The position numbers were made by a program, and so were the translations under genes. A DNA stretch of 64,000 nucleotides from Psychrobacter sp. APC 3281 (GTDB taxonomy: Bacteria > Pseudomonadota > Gammaproteobacteria > Pseudomonadales > Moraxellaceae), in contig NZ_JASDCS010000012.1 of NCBI RefSeq assembly GCF_030407815.1, positions 1 through 64,000 of the forward strand, given 5' to 3'. Below, one piece after another: positions 16,552 through 25,705 of the stretch. The notes below the pieces were generated by a model, which saw nothing but the letters and a program-made list of their open reading frames with translations, had not been told where the DNA came from and did no database searches. How positions within the stretch are numbered: the first letter of the stretch is position 1; every line of letters begins with the position of its first letter.

Positions 16552-16871
16552 TTTTCTTTACCGTTATTGCTAATAAAGCGACTCAGGCTATGATTCAGCT
16601 AAAGCTTTTCTATGCATATAATATTTACGCTGTGGCCGACGGTTCTGATCTATATTATCTTTCTTTAAAATGTCCATAATAAATTAACCATGAATTTTTA
16701 TTGATTTTTTAATTAATAAGAATACGGTTTTTTATTGCCTAAATTTTATAATTTCATTTCTTATTAAACGTTTCGTTTAATTGAGATAGATAAGTAATGT
16801 CTAAAAATTATAAAAAATGGTAATTATAAAAAATGCATGGTTATAAAATAATAAAATGGAAATAATAAATT

Positions 16872-18086
16872 ATGAGCATTCAATTAGTATTAAACAAAAA
16901 TCGAAAACACGGCGTACCAGTCAAAATTTATACCTCGGATGTTGAGCAAGGTGCGATGCAGCAGTTACGCAATTTAGCCCAGCTAGAGTTTGTGCATTCA
17001 CACATTGCAGTGATGCCCGATGTGCACGTTGGCAAAGGCGCGACAGTCGGTAGCGTGATTCCGACCAAGTCAGCCATCATTCCTGCCGCAGTTGGGGTAG
17101 ACATTGGCTGCGGTATGAACGCAGTACGTTTGTCCCTAACGGCAAGTGATTTGCCTGATAGCTTAAGGTCATTGCGATCGATCGTTGAACAACGAGTGCC
17201 AGTCGGCTTCAACATGCACAAACAAATCCAAGCCAAAAACTCAACGCTTGATCCACTAGGCAAACGCCTAAAACCGATTACTGATAAACACCCGGGTTTG
17301 CTTAAAATGCTTAAAGGTTTTGAGCGTACTTGGGCAAAGCAGTTGGGTACATTGGGCGGTGGCAATCATTTCATTGAGCTATGCTTGGATGAAAACAATG
17401 ATGTCTGGGTGATGCTGCATTCTGGTAGCCGCGGTATTGGTAACTGTATCGGTCGCTATTTTATCAACCTTGCCAAAAAAGAACGTCAATCGCGCTTTGG
17501 TCATGTGCCAGATCGAGATTTGTCTTACTTTGCTGAAGGGTCTGATAGTTTTGCCGATTATGTCGAAGCAGTAGGCTGGGCGCAGGACTATGCGTTAGAG
17601 AACCGTCGCGAGATGATGCGTCTCGTCATTAAGTCATTGCAGTCGCCACAAGCGGGGTTGCCACGATTTCAGTTGACCAAAGAAGCCATCAATTGTCATC
17701 ATAATTATGTCAATGAAGAGGTGCACTTCGGTGAGCAAGTCTATGTGACGCGTAAAGGTGCGATCAGTGCTTATGAAGGTGAGCTTGGGATTATCCCAGG
17801 ATCTATGGGCGCAAAATCCTTTATCGTACGTGGTCTGGGCGAAGCTGAATCGTTTTGCTCATGTTCACATGGGGCAGGACGACAGATGAGCCGAGGTAAA
17901 GCTATGCGAGCGTTCACCATCGACGAGCTAAAAGCGCAGACGGATGGCGTCGAGTGTCGCAAAGACAAAGGCGTCATCGATGAGATACCCGGCGCTTATA
18001 AAGACATTGATGAAGTGATGGCCAATCAAACGGATTTGGTTGAGGTGGTGCATACGCTGAAGCAGGTCATGTGTATTAAAGGCTAA
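16872..18086 (+). CDS. rtcB: RNA-splicing ligase RtcB
   Basis: A 404-residue protein of the length of E. coli RtcB. It has the manganese-binding and GTP-binding motifs: PDVHVGKGATVGSVI, GVDIGCGMNAV (metal Cys), LGTLGGGNHFIEL, LHSGSRGIGN, NCHHNYV, and the SHGAGRQMSRGKA loop whose histidine accepts GMP. RtcB seals RNA 3'-phosphate or 2',3'-cyclic phosphate ends to 5'-hydroxyl ends, in repair after stress cleavage. There is no rtcA or rtcR nearby. Downstream lies a very long hairpin and then a small basic protein gene on the same strand, which may be co-transcribed. Confidence 0.95.
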   Translation: MSIQLVLNKNRKHGVPVKIYTSDVEQGAMQQLRNLAQLEFVHSHIAVMPDVHVGKGATVGSVIPTKSAIIPAAVGVDIGCGMNAVRLSLTASDLPDSLRSLRSIVEQRVPVGFNMHKQIQAKNSTLDPLGKRLKPITDKHPGLLKMLKGFERTWAKQLGTLGGGNHFIELCLDENNDVWVMLHSGSRGIGNCIGRYFINLAKKERQSRFGHVPDRDLSYFAEGSDSFADYVEAVGWAQDYALENRREMMRLVIKSLQSPQAGLPRFQLTKEAINCHHNYVNEEVHFGEQVYVTRKGAISAYEGELGIIPGSMGAKSFIVRGLGEAESFCSCSHGAGRQMSRGKAMRAFTIDELKAQTDGVECRKDKGVIDEIPGAYKDIDEVMANQTDLVEVVHTLKQVMCIKG

Positions 18087-18096
18087 CGAGTAAAAC

Positions 18097-18181
18097 CATA
18101 GCGAGTCACGACGGTGTCAATCGAGCTAAATGTACTAAGTGTACTATTTGCGCTCGATTTCCTAGTCGTGACTTCACTATG
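18097..18181. repeat. 85-nt near-perfect hairpin between rtcB and a small basic gene
   Basis: Nested complementary arms stack in register: CATAG / CTATG outside, then AGTCACGAC (18104-18112) with GTCGTGACT (18165-18173), then AATCGAGC (18119-18126) with GCTCGATT (18152-18159), then a GTAC pair (18132-18135 and 18141-18144) near the apex. Small asymmetric bulges separate the arms. No T-tract follows, so this is not a standard terminator. It starts 11 bp after the rtcB stop codon. It may be an RNA element in the rtcB transcript or a palindromic mobile repeat. Confidence 0.75.
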
Positions 18182-18236
18182 CTGTCACTCGAATATATAA
18201 AACAGATTTAGAGTTATTAAAAATATAGGTAAAAAT

Positions 18237-18473
18237 ATGAGCTTGAAACAAACCTTAAAAAAGGCCAAACAAATTGAACGGCAGTTAGAGCAGCAGGCTG
18301 AAACAGGTGTGCAACACTCGCTAGGCACTGTCAAACCGCGTAATTATTTGGCACTGGATCCACTATTAAGAAAAGGTGGTATTCATGGAAAAGAGGATAT
18401 CGATATCGTCCGAAAAAAACGTCGCCGTGAGACCAAGCAGCAGTTACGGAAGACAGATTGGTTATCAGAATAG
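18237..18473 (+). CDS. Small basic protein downstream of rtcB, unrecognised
   Basis: A 78-residue protein rich in lysine, arginine and glutamine. The N-terminal third is helical and charged (LKQTLKKAKQIERQLEQQAE). The middle holds KPRNYLALDPLLRKGGIHG, and the C-terminus is strongly basic (VRKKRRRETKQQLRKTDW). The charge suggests nucleic-acid contact, but this is only inference. It has a plausible ribosome binding site (ATAGG) and lies 150 bp after rtcB on the same strand, with the 85-nt hairpin between them and a shared terminator beyond. Family not recognised. Confidence 0.7.
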   Translation: MSLKQTLKKAKQIERQLEQQAETGVQHSLGTVKPRNYLALDPLLRKGGIHGKEDIDIVRKKRRRETKQQLRKTDWLSE

Positions 18474-18493
18474 TGATGGTTAACATTAACCCA

Positions 18494-18530
18494 CAAAAAA
18501 GCCGTTCGCTATACTAGTGAACGGCTTTCT
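18494..18530. terminator. Bidirectional terminator between the small basic gene and miaB
   Basis: Stem AAGCCGTTCGCTA / TAGTGAACGGCTT (one wobble) with TTTCTT on one side and AAAAAA on the other, ending convergent transcripts from rtcB's operon and from miaB. Confidence 0.85.
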
Positions 18531-18574
18531 TATTCTTACTCAAATTTATAACTTAACCATTGTTACCTTAACCA

Positions 18575-20068
18575 CTAGGCCAATACTTCGATTAGCTCAC
18601 CTTTTACCATGTGCGGGCTGACGAAATCAGTAATACGCACGCTCACGAGTTTACCCAGCAGCTCATCCATTTTTTCGACATCATGAGGGAACATGACGGT
18701 ACGAGTGTTATCTGCCGTACCGATTAAGCAGTCAGGATGACGATTGGCAACTTGTTCAACCAAGACGCGAGTCGTGGTACCAACCATTTCATGAGTTTTG
18801 GCAAGTGTTGAGTCAATGATGACTTTTTGGAACTCAGCTAAGCGAGCCTTTTTAGTAGTGAAGCTCACATCATCTGGTAACTCAGCGGCTGGCGTGCCTG
18901 GACGTTTAGAGTAGATAAAGCTGTAAGAGTGATCGAAGTTCAATTCTTTCGCCAAGTTCAAGGTATCTTGGAAGTCTTGATCAGTTTCACCAGGGAAGCC
19001 AATGATAAAGTCACTCGACAAGTGAATATCTGGACGAATGGCTTTTAGCTTATTAATCTGATTGATGTAAACGTCGATTGTATGGTTGCGCTTCATCGCC
19101 GCTAAGATAGCATTTGAGCCACTCTGAACCGGTAGATGTAAGTGCGATACTAGCTCAGGTAACTGTGCATACGCATCAATGATATCATCAGTGAACTCTA
19201 GCGGATGGCTGGTCGTATAGCGAATACGCTCGACACCATCAACATGCGATACATAGTGCAATAGTTCAGCGAAACGGCAAATGCTGCCATCGTCTTTTTC
19301 GCCGCGATAGCCGTTGACGTTTTGACCCAATAGGTTGATTTCACGGATACCTTGAGCGGCAAGGCTGTCAATCTCAGCCAATACGTCATCAAGTGGACGT
19401 GATAATTCTTCACCGCGCGTATAAGGCACCACGCAAAATGAGCAATACTTTGAGCAGCCTTCCATAATAGAGACAAATGCTTTGTAGCCTTCTACTCTTG
19501 GCTCTGGCAAAAAGTCAAACTTTTCGATGCTAGGGAATGACACGTCAATTGTGCCAATACGGTTTTTAGGCGCGATTTCACGTTGCTCATTTGATTGATC
19601 GTATAGCTCTGGCAGGCGATGCAAGGTTTGCGGGCCAAATACCATATCGACATAAGGCGCACGCTTTTGAATATTATCGCCTTCTTGTGAAGCGACGCAG
19701 CCACCAACGCCAATGACAAGGTCAGGGCGTTTTTCTTTTAGTTTGCGCCAGCGGCCCAATTCTGAAAAGACTTTCTCTTGTGCTTTTTCGCGGATAGAGC
19801 AGGTGTTCATCAGTAGTACGTCGGCCTCATCGATATCATGAGTCACTTCCATACCATGTGAGTCGCCTAGCACGTCTAGCATTTTGCCAGAGTCATAGAC
19901 ATTCATCTGACAGCCTTGAGTCGTGACAAAGACCTTTTTTGTCGCTGCTTTTTCGACGGGCGCTTGGGCTGAACTTGCTTCTTTGAGTGCAGTGACAGCA
20001 CGTGCGGTGACAGTCGTCTCAGCAACAGCATCGTCATCGATGCGGGGATTGAATACAGTAACACTCAT
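18575..20068 (-). CDS. miaB: tRNA-2-methylthio-N6-dimethylallyladenosine synthase MiaB
   Basis: A 497-residue radical-SAM methylthiotransferase. The N-terminal UPF0004 domain has three cluster cysteines ([33 protein letters not shown]). The radical-SAM core has [17 protein letters not shown], and a C-terminal TRAM domain ends in KGELIEV. It adds the 2-methylthio group to i6A37 in tRNAs reading UNN codons. The ATG at 20068 (MSVTVFNP) was chosen; the frame extends 27 codons further upstream to a weaker start. Residues 1-40 are a variable extension. It is alone on its strand. Confidence 0.95.
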   Translation of the reverse strand: MSVTVFNPRIDDDAVAETTVTARAVTALKEASSAQAPVEKAATKKVFVTTQGCQMNVYDSGKMLDVLGDSHGMEVTHDIDEADVLLMNTCSIREKAQEKVFSELGRWRKLKEKRPDLVIGVGGCVASQEGDNIQKRAPYVDMVFGPQTLHRLPELYDQSNEQREIAPKNRIGTIDVSFPSIEKFDFLPEPRVEGYKAFVSIMEGCSKYCSFCVVPYTRGEELSRPLDDVLAEIDSLAAQGIREINLLGQNVNGYRGEKDDGSICRFAELLHYVSHVDGVERIRYTTSHPLEFTDDIIDAYAQLPELVSHLHLPVQSGSNAILAAMKRNHTIDVYINQINKLKAIRPDIHLSSDFIIGFPGETDQDFQDTLNLAKELNFDHSYSFIYSKRPGTPAAELPDDVSFTTKKARLAEFQKVIIDSTLAKTHEMVGTTTRVLVEQVANRHPDCLIGTADNTRTVMFPHDVEKMDELLGKLVSVRITDFVSPHMVKGELIEVLA

Positions 20069-20415
20069 AAGGATAAGTCCATGATTGACCAAAAATATAG
20101 CGGAGTAGCCGATTAACAGGTGGCGTATTTTATCACAACCCTGTGCCAATGTGAAAAATTAGCACGAGCGATGAGGTATCAATATGATAAATAATTCATA
20201 GCAGTATCAATTATTTACTGTCGTTCATATTACTATTCATAAAAACTGCGGCTCGTTATCACTTCTATGTTACACCGTGCTGTCCTATTTATTAACAAAA
20301 GGTAAAGGAGATAGTTGAAAGCACAATGAGTATAGTATGATGATTGCTATACCCTTGGCGGTACTTAGCGAACCGTTATTCACATATTTGTAGAGATATC
20401 ATAAAGAGAGTCAGT
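20069..20415. other. Divergent promoter region of miaB and slt
   Basis: A 347-bp gap between two divergent genes. It must hold both promoters; no clear -35/-10 pair stands out. It holds only open-frame extensions: a weak upstream start for each neighbour (miaB to 20149, slt TTG at 20344). Confidence 0.45.
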
Positions 20416-22560
20416 ATGACAAAGTTGCGTGTTGCGCATAGCATCAAGGATGAAGAGTCTATCAGTCAAAAACACGCGTCAAAGCGAATCACAATAGGTA
20501 CGCTACGGTTGAGCGCGTTGAGCGTGGCAACAGCAGTAAGTGCACTTGGTGTGTCACAAGTCGCTTGTGCCGAATTGACGTGGGGCGATGAGGAAAGCTA
20601 CCAACAAGAAAGTAACTATCAACAAGATTATCAACAAGATTATCAGCAAGACAGTAGTATTGACTCATTTATGGCAGCTGCTATCGCCGCAGATCGCGGT
20701 GATGTGAGTGCGCTCTATAACTATGAGCAAGTCATGAGTGGCGGTTTGTTTGCGATGTATCCGACCTATTGGCGTATGAATCTAGATCTCAATTCACAGA
20801 GTTCAGCGGCGGTCTCGCAGTTTGTGCGTCAGTATCCAGACACGGTTATGGCTGAGAAATTAGTGGCTGATTTTGCGGAGACCAAAGCAGGATCGAATGA
20901 TTATGCCTCGGTTAGACAGGTAGCCAATTTGATTACTAATGCGGATGCCAGTGAGCGCTGTGCGGTTGCGCTTGGGTTTAATAATGGTGGCGACACCATG
21001 CGTGCTATGGCAGCCAAATCTGATGTTTGGCTAACCACTAAAAAGCAACCAGCATTGTGCGATCAGCTAGCGATGGAGATGAACAACAATGCGCTGATTA
21101 GTAATCAAGATCGTGCGGCTCGTCTCAAGCGTATGCTACGTAAAGGCAAGACAGGCGATATTATGGCATTGTCATCACGCCTTGGTACGCCAATTGCTTA
21201 TTCGGCGCTGAGTGAAATTCAGCTAAACCCATCTTCTTTTTTTAGCCGTTTTGGTCGTGAGCCTGCAAGCCAAACCAATCAATACCTATATATGTACGCA
21301 ATCGGCCGTATGGCTGACAAGTCTTATCGTGAGGCGGCGCTACAGTTAGACTTTGATATCAAACAAGACAATCAGCGCGCTGTCAGATTGTTGAATGACG
21401 AAACCCGACGCTATGCTTATCGTACGCTTGGCGTACAGCGTATGAATCACAACACTGACGATGGCTTTAACGCTGAAGCAGTGGATTGGTTCCGCAACAG
21501 TTTGGATAATGACTTTAATTTTGAAGAAGCAGAAGATTACGCTATGGCAGCGATTCGCTTCGGTCGTTGGGATGATGTGGTAGAAGCTATCTCAAAAATG
21601 GATGGCGAAACGCAAAAAGAAGCCCAGTGGCAGTATTGGTTAGCTCGCGCGTATGAGCAGTCAAGCGATAGTAGTAAGCGTAATACATCCAAAAAAATGT
21701 ATCAGAACTTAGCAAAAAGTAATGACTACTATGGCCTGATGGCAAAAGATAAAATAGGGCAGCGTTTCGATGCTAGCCGTTTAGGTGGTAGTAATTTGCC
21801 GAATGTCAGTACTGCTGACCGCGCGCGCGTCATGCAAGACGCTAACTTCGCTCGTGCGTTTGCGCTGTATAACTCTGAAGCTAGTCGTGCTTATGCCAAT
21901 CGCGAGTGGAACTGGGCGGTGAAGCAAGCTCGTGACAATCGTGATGACAATTTGATTATTGCCGCTGCTCGTCAAGCCTATGATATGGGCTGGCTCGATC
22001 GAGCGATTTATGCGGTTGATAATACTGATAGGGTGGATAGCTTAGCACTCTCGCATCCGATGCCGCATCAAAGCGCAGTCGTACGTTATAGTGAGGCAGC
22101 AGGTATTGATCCAGCATGGGCGTACGGTATTATGCGTCAAGAAAGCCGTTTCGTATCTTCTGCGCGCTCAAACGTAGGCGCGAGTGGACTGATGCAAGTC
22201 ATGCCTGATACCGCAAAATATATCGCTCGTAACCTAGGCGAGACGTATAGTGCGAGCCGTGCCAATAGCGGTGATACCAATATCCGCTATGGTACGTGGT
22301 ATATGGGTGATATCTTGGGCAAACTCAATTATCAGCCAGTATTGGCAACCGCAGGCTATAATGCTGGTCCCAATAACGCCAAACGCTGGCAGCCAGTTTA
22401 TGGTTCGCTCGCCGCAGATCAATATGTAGAGTCGATTGCATTTCCTGAGACACGTAACTATGTCAAACACGTGATGGAAAACGCCACTATTTATAGTAGT
22501 CTATTAGGTCGTGGTCAGCCGATTAGCCAGCGTATGGGTACGGTGCCAGCTGGATTTTAA
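20416..22560 (+). CDS. Soluble lytic murein transglycosylase (Slt70-like)
   Basis: A 714-residue periplasmic protein. A signal peptide ends near VACAELTW (about residue 57). A long alpha-superhelical region (U and L domains) follows, then the catalytic domain at about residues 570-690 with YGIMRQESRF (catalytic Glu), SARSNVGASGLMQVMPDTA and TAGYNAGPNNAKRW. It cleaves glycan strands to 1,6-anhydro-muropeptides, the substrates of AmpD, also in this window. Start: the ATG at 20416 behind AAAGAGAG; an upstream TTG at 20344 is less likely. A YQQD repeat follows the signal peptide. Confidence 0.93.
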   Translation: MTKLRVAHSIKDEESISQKHASKRITIGTLRLSALSVATAVSALGVSQVACAELTWGDEESYQQESNYQQDYQQDYQQDSSIDSFMAAAIAADRGDVSALYNYEQVMSGGLFAMYPTYWRMNLDLNSQSSAAVSQFVRQYPDTVMAEKLVADFAETKAGSNDYASVRQVANLITNADASERCAVALGFNNGGDTMRAMAAKSDVWLTTKKQPALCDQLAMEMNNNALISNQDRAARLKRMLRKGKTGDIMALSSRLGTPIAYSALSEIQLNPSSFFSRFGREPASQTNQYLYMYAIGRMADKSYREAALQLDFDIKQDNQRAVRLLNDETRRYAYRTLGVQRMNHNTDDGFNAEAVDWFRNSLDNDFNFEEAEDYAMAAIRFGRWDDVVEAISKMDGETQKEAQWQYWLARAYEQSSDSSKRNTSKKMYQNLAKSNDYYGLMAKDKIGQRFDASRLGGSNLPNVSTADRARVMQDANFARAFALYNSEASRAYANREWNWAVKQARDNRDDNLIIAAARQAYDMGWLDRAIYAVDNTDRVDSLALSHPMPHQSAVVRYSEAAGIDPAWAYGIMRQESRFVSSARSNVGASGLMQVMPDTAKYIARNLGETYSASRANSGDTNIRYGTWYMGDILGKLNYQPVLATAGYNAGPNNAKRWQPVYGSLAADQYVESIAFPETRNYVKHVMENATIYSSLLGRGQPISQRMGTVPAGF
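20617..20652 (+). repeat. Three in-frame 12-bp repeats in slt (YQQD x3)
   Basis: Three tandem 12-bp units (the first two identical, the third with two changes) encode YQQD-YQQD-YQQD just after the signal peptide. Copy number of such repeats can change by slippage, here without shifting frame. Confidence 0.8.
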
Positions 22561-22926
22561 TAACTGAACTGGTATTTGATAAACCACTAATGATTTATTA
22601 TTAGTGGTTTATTTTTATCTGCTGATTTGCTTTGCTAATTGTCAATTGATCAACTCTGATTTGCCAAAGTAGCATTCATTTGGCTAAGGTAAATTTCACA
22701 GCCGTTATCCTTCAGTGCTTTATCAACATTTATCGAGATTCCTGACGATGTCGTCAACGTTTACGTTTTTGCTATAGATTAAAAAAAACGTTTTGTTACC
22801 ATTGCCTTAATGGGAAATCCTATTTTTCAGTCTTGTTCTTAGGTCAATGCGTGTTTTATGTATCGCGTCTAATGATTTAAGTTATAGCCTATGTCTTATC
22901 ATTGCTAACTAACTGCCTTCAGTCCT
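22561..22926. other. Intergenic region after slt
   Basis: It contains the slt terminator (22580-22617) and about 300 bp of AT-rich sequence leading to the T2-like gene, including a run of A at about 22781-22789. No gene is seen. Confidence 0.5.
22580..22617 (+). terminator. Rho-independent terminator after slt
   Basis: Perfect 11-bp stem AAACCACTAAT / ATTAGTGGTTT with TTTTT following, 20 bp after the stop codon. Confidence 0.85.
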
Positions 22927-23736
22927 ATGATCAAAAAATATTTTAGTCTGTCTACGTCGCCAAAAACCAAATATTCGTTATCTAATCGGATATGCTCTTT
23001 ATCGAAGGCAAGTACAAAGACGGATACAGACCTGAGCAATAAGGTCGCTAATTCTATGGTGCAATTGCGTGCAGATTTGGCTAGCAAACATAGCGTAGGT
23101 AGTATCAAAGCAACGATGAGCTTCGGCGCTTTACTGCTTATACAAGGTGTTATATTGCTGCCAGCACAGGCGGCTAGTACGGTTAAGACGGGTCAGCGTG
23201 TATTGATGATTGAGATGACCCCAGCATTATGTAATATGCAGCCAACGCGGGCACGTATGCGTCAGTGTTTAGAAGGGTACTCGTTAACCGTATCTGGTCT
23301 AGATATGGGATATGGCGAACGCTGCGGTCGTGGTAGTGAGCCACGCCTTACCCCGCTACAACTAAAAGTCGTCAACCGCATCATGCCTGATACAACGGTA
23401 CGTAGCCAAACGTGGCAACGTTATGGAGCTTGTAGTCCGCTTAGCGCTAGCAGTTACTTTCGACAGATTACTAACTATGCAGGTGGACTAAAACTACCGA
23501 ATGAGCTAAATACGGGTAATAGTTATACCGTTTCCAAATCACGGTTTGTCAGTCAAATGACCCGCCTTAATAGTGGTATGTCTTCCAATAGTGTGGACCT
23601 CATCTGTCAAGAAGGCAGCCGTCGCCAATCGATACTTACGGATATACATGTGTGTTATGAAGGTAGTGACTTTGGCACTTGTCATGACGTTGTAGACAGC
23701 TGTGGCAGTAAATTTATCATTTCAGGTGGGCGATAG
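22927..23736 (+). CDS. Secreted RNase T2-fold protein lacking catalytic residues
   Basis: A 269-residue protein with a membrane/signal segment at residues 65-82 (FGALLLIQGVILLPAQA). The mature part follows the RNase T2 order: RVLMIEMTPALCN, SLTVSGLDMGYGERC where active enzymes have FxLHGLWP, and WQRYGACSPLSASSYFR where they have WxKHGTCSxLxxxxYF. The two catalytic histidines are replaced by Ser123 and Tyr166, and the Glu after Trp163 by Gln. Cysteines at 101, 114, 133, 169, 227, 243, 252 and 259 suggest disulfides. It is therefore probably not a nuclease. The start may be a later ATG (23056 or 23116); the first 43 residues are unusual for a signal peptide. Confidence 0.72.
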   Translation: MIKKYFSLSTSPKTKYSLSNRICSLSKASTKTDTDLSNKVANSMVQLRADLASKHSVGSIKATMSFGALLLIQGVILLPAQAASTVKTGQRVLMIEMTPALCNMQPTRARMRQCLEGYSLTVSGLDMGYGERCGRGSEPRLTPLQLKVVNRIMPDTTVRSQTWQRYGACSPLSASSYFRQITNYAGGLKLPNELNTGNSYTVSKSRFVSQMTRLNSGMSSNSVDLICQEGSRRQSILTDIHVCYEGSDFGTCHDVVDSCGSKFIISGGR

Positions 23737-24106
23737 CCTTTTCTTGTTTACCTGCTCAAACTTCTTTTTTGATACCGCTTTTCATTCCACTTAGTCCAAT
23801 CTAACAGTGCAAATTGCCTATTTTAATCATTATATCTACGCATAACGCAGTGAAAATGTGCTTGAGTTATCATGTACTGAAACCTTCTAGCGCTTTATCC
23901 ACAAGCGCTTAGCCTCTACAAAAGTCCTCTCGTATAAAATGTAACAATATAATCCCTGACGGGTCTATGACTGTATCTAGACGGTCACTGCGATGAAGTG
24001 CTACACTAGCTCTCGGTTTATACATGCTGCTATGCGGCAAACAAGTCGATATCTAAAATGATAATCGTTCATTAGAATTATCTAATAATTAATTAGGGAG
24101 TATTCA
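23737..24106. other. Intergenic region upstream of mdh
   Basis: A 370-bp gap with no gene. It contains a perfect DnaA-box sequence TTATCCACA (23895-23903) enclosed in a 7-bp hairpin (AGCGCTT / AAGCGCT, 23889-23909). The mdh promoter must lie here, perhaps near the TATAAAATG at 23933, but the -35 is unclear. Confidence 0.5.
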
Positions 24107-25096
24107 ATGTCAATGAAACAGCCTTTACGTGTTGCCGTCACTGGTGCCGCTGGTAATATCAGCTACGCGATGCTATTTCGTATTGCATCTGGCGAGATGC
24201 TAGGTAAAGATCAGCCAGTTATTTTGCAATTACTTGAAATTACGCCAGCTCTTGACGCCCTAAAGGGTGTGGTCATGGAACTAGAAGACTGTGCATTCCC
24301 ATTGTTGGCTGGTATCGTCCAAACTGACGATGCTAATGTCGCATTCAAAGATATCGATTATGCTTTACTGGTTGGTGCACGTCCTCGTGGCCCAGGTATG
24401 GAGCGTAAAGATTTGCTAGAAGCCAATGCTGCGATTTTCTCAGCACAAGGTAAAGCATTGAACGAAGTCGCTAGCCGTGATGTAAAAGTATTGGTAGTCG
24501 GTAACCCTGCTAACACGAACGCACTTATCGCTCAGCGCAATGCGCCAGATCTTGATCCACGCAACTTCACTGCAATGACTCGTCTAGACCACAACCGTGC
24601 TATGGCACAGTTAGCTGGCAAGACTGACAGCACTGTAAATGACGTGAAAAAAATGATCATCTGGGGCAACCATTCGTCAACTCAGTATCCAGATCTAACC
24701 GCTTGTACAGTAAACGGCAAGCCTGCGCTAGATTTAGTTGATCGTGAATGGTACGAAGCGACTTATATCCCAGAAGTACAACAGCGCGGTGCTGCAATCA
24801 TTAAAGCTCGTGGTGCATCATCTGCGGCTTCTGCTGCCAACGCTGCTATCGCACACATGCGTACGTGGGCACTAGGTACTGATGAGAACGATTGGGTATC
24901 TATGGGCGTTTACTCAAACGGCGAATACGGTATTGCTGAAGGTTTGATCTACTCATTCCCATGCACATGCACTAACGGCGACTGGTCTATCGTAGACGGC
25001 GTTGATGTATCATCAGATTTCTCGAAAGAGAAAATGGCTGCCACTGAGCAAGAGCTTAGTGAAGAGCGTGATGCAGTAGCACATTTACTACCGTAA
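24107..25096 (+). CDS. mdh: Malate dehydrogenase
   Basis: A 329-residue NAD-dependent malate dehydrogenase of the group common in Moraxellaceae and beta-proteobacteria. The Rossmann motif is [21 protein letters not shown]. The active-site loop has [15 protein letters not shown] with the substrate-binding arginines, then [20 protein letters not shown] and the catalytic His in [13 protein letters not shown]. It oxidises malate to oxaloacetate in the TCA cycle. SD TAGGGAG lies 8 bp before the ATG. Monocistronic, followed by a strong terminator. Confidence 0.97.
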   Translation: MSMKQPLRVAVTGAAGNISYAMLFRIASGEMLGKDQPVILQLLEITPALDALKGVVMELEDCAFPLLAGIVQTDDANVAFKDIDYALLVGARPRGPGMERKDLLEANAAIFSAQGKALNEVASRDVKVLVVGNPANTNALIAQRNAPDLDPRNFTAMTRLDHNRAMAQLAGKTDSTVNDVKKMIIWGNHSSTQYPDLTACTVNGKPALDLVDREWYEATYIPEVQQRGAAIIKARGASSAASAANAAIAHMRTWALGTDENDWVSMGVYSNGEYGIAEGLIYSFPCTCTNGDWSIVDGVDVSSDFSKEKMAATEQELSEERDAVAHLLP

Positions 25097-25149
25097 GTCT
25101 AAACTGCTATCCAGTAAGCTATGATTTAAGTAGTAAAGATAAGTAGTAC

Positions 25150-25182
25150 AAAAAAGCCCTCTGAAATATGAGGGCTTTTTTG
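25150..25182 (+). terminator. Rho-independent terminator after mdh
   Basis: Stem AAAAAGCCCTC / GAGGGCTTTTT with an 8-base loop and continuing T run, about 55 bp after the stop codon. Confidence 0.88.
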
Positions 25183-25390
25183 TGTCTATGAGAAGTAGGC
25201 AAGTGAAAATAACCTATGTTTCTTTCTTAAACTGGTAAAAGCGATTTACCGTTAATACAATTGATAACGTTAGATAAACGTTGATTAACAGCTATTAGAA
25301 TAAAGCTTGCTACAATGAGTATGTCAATTTGAATAATAAGCATATTAAACAATAAGTACGACCATATTCGTACCATTTAAGGAGAAAGTT

Positions 25391-25630
25391 ATGTTGGGTG
25401 AACCAGAATACAGTATGAATGAGTTATTTGCTCAGTTAGGTCTAGACAGCTCTGATGAAGCAATTGATAATTTTATCGCAGCAAACCAACTAGCTAGTGA
25501 AGAAAAACTGACAGAGGCTAGCATTTGGACAGATAATCAGCGTATGTTCCTACAGGAAGAGTGGCAAAAAGATGCAGCATGGGTAGAAACCATCGATGAG
25601 CTAAATGTCCGTTTGCATCCTGACGCATAA
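25391..25630 (+). CDS. DUF2789 family protein
   Basis: A 79-residue acidic protein. It matches the DUF2789 pattern: MNELFAQLGLDSSDEAIDNF near the start, then ASIWTDNQRMFLQEEWQKD and VETIDELNVRLH. Members are small cytoplasmic proteins of unknown function in gammaproteobacteria. SD AAGGAG lies about 8 bp before the ATG. A single gene between two terminators. Confidence 0.85.
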   Translation: MLGEPEYSMNELFAQLGLDSSDEAIDNFIAANQLASEEKLTEASIWTDNQRMFLQEEWQKDAAWVETIDELNVRLHPDA

Positions 25631-25643
25631 ATATTTATAGACA

Positions 25644-25684
25644 TAAAAAACCCCGCGATAGTCTTAATATCGCGGGGTTTTTTA
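25644..25684. terminator. Bidirectional terminator between the DUF2789 gene and ribF
   Basis: A very strong stem, AAAAAACCCCGCGATA / TATCGCGGGGTTTTTT, symmetrical enough to act for both convergent genes. Confidence 0.92.
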
Positions 25685-25705
25685 TGTCTGGAGTAACACT
25701 AAACC

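Larger units (their letters stand above)
16092..16871. other. 780-bp AT-rich region with only weak gene candidates
   Basis: It holds a 9-bp perfect hairpin at 16218-16242 (TATCGCTTA / TAAGCGATA), a 28-codon GTG frame with a strong ribosome binding site, and a 72-codon minus-strand frame. The last 200 bp before rtcB are extremely AT-rich. No sigma-54 site of the TGGCAC-N5-TTGCA type was seen before rtcB, and there is no rtcR gene. Confidence 0.5.
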
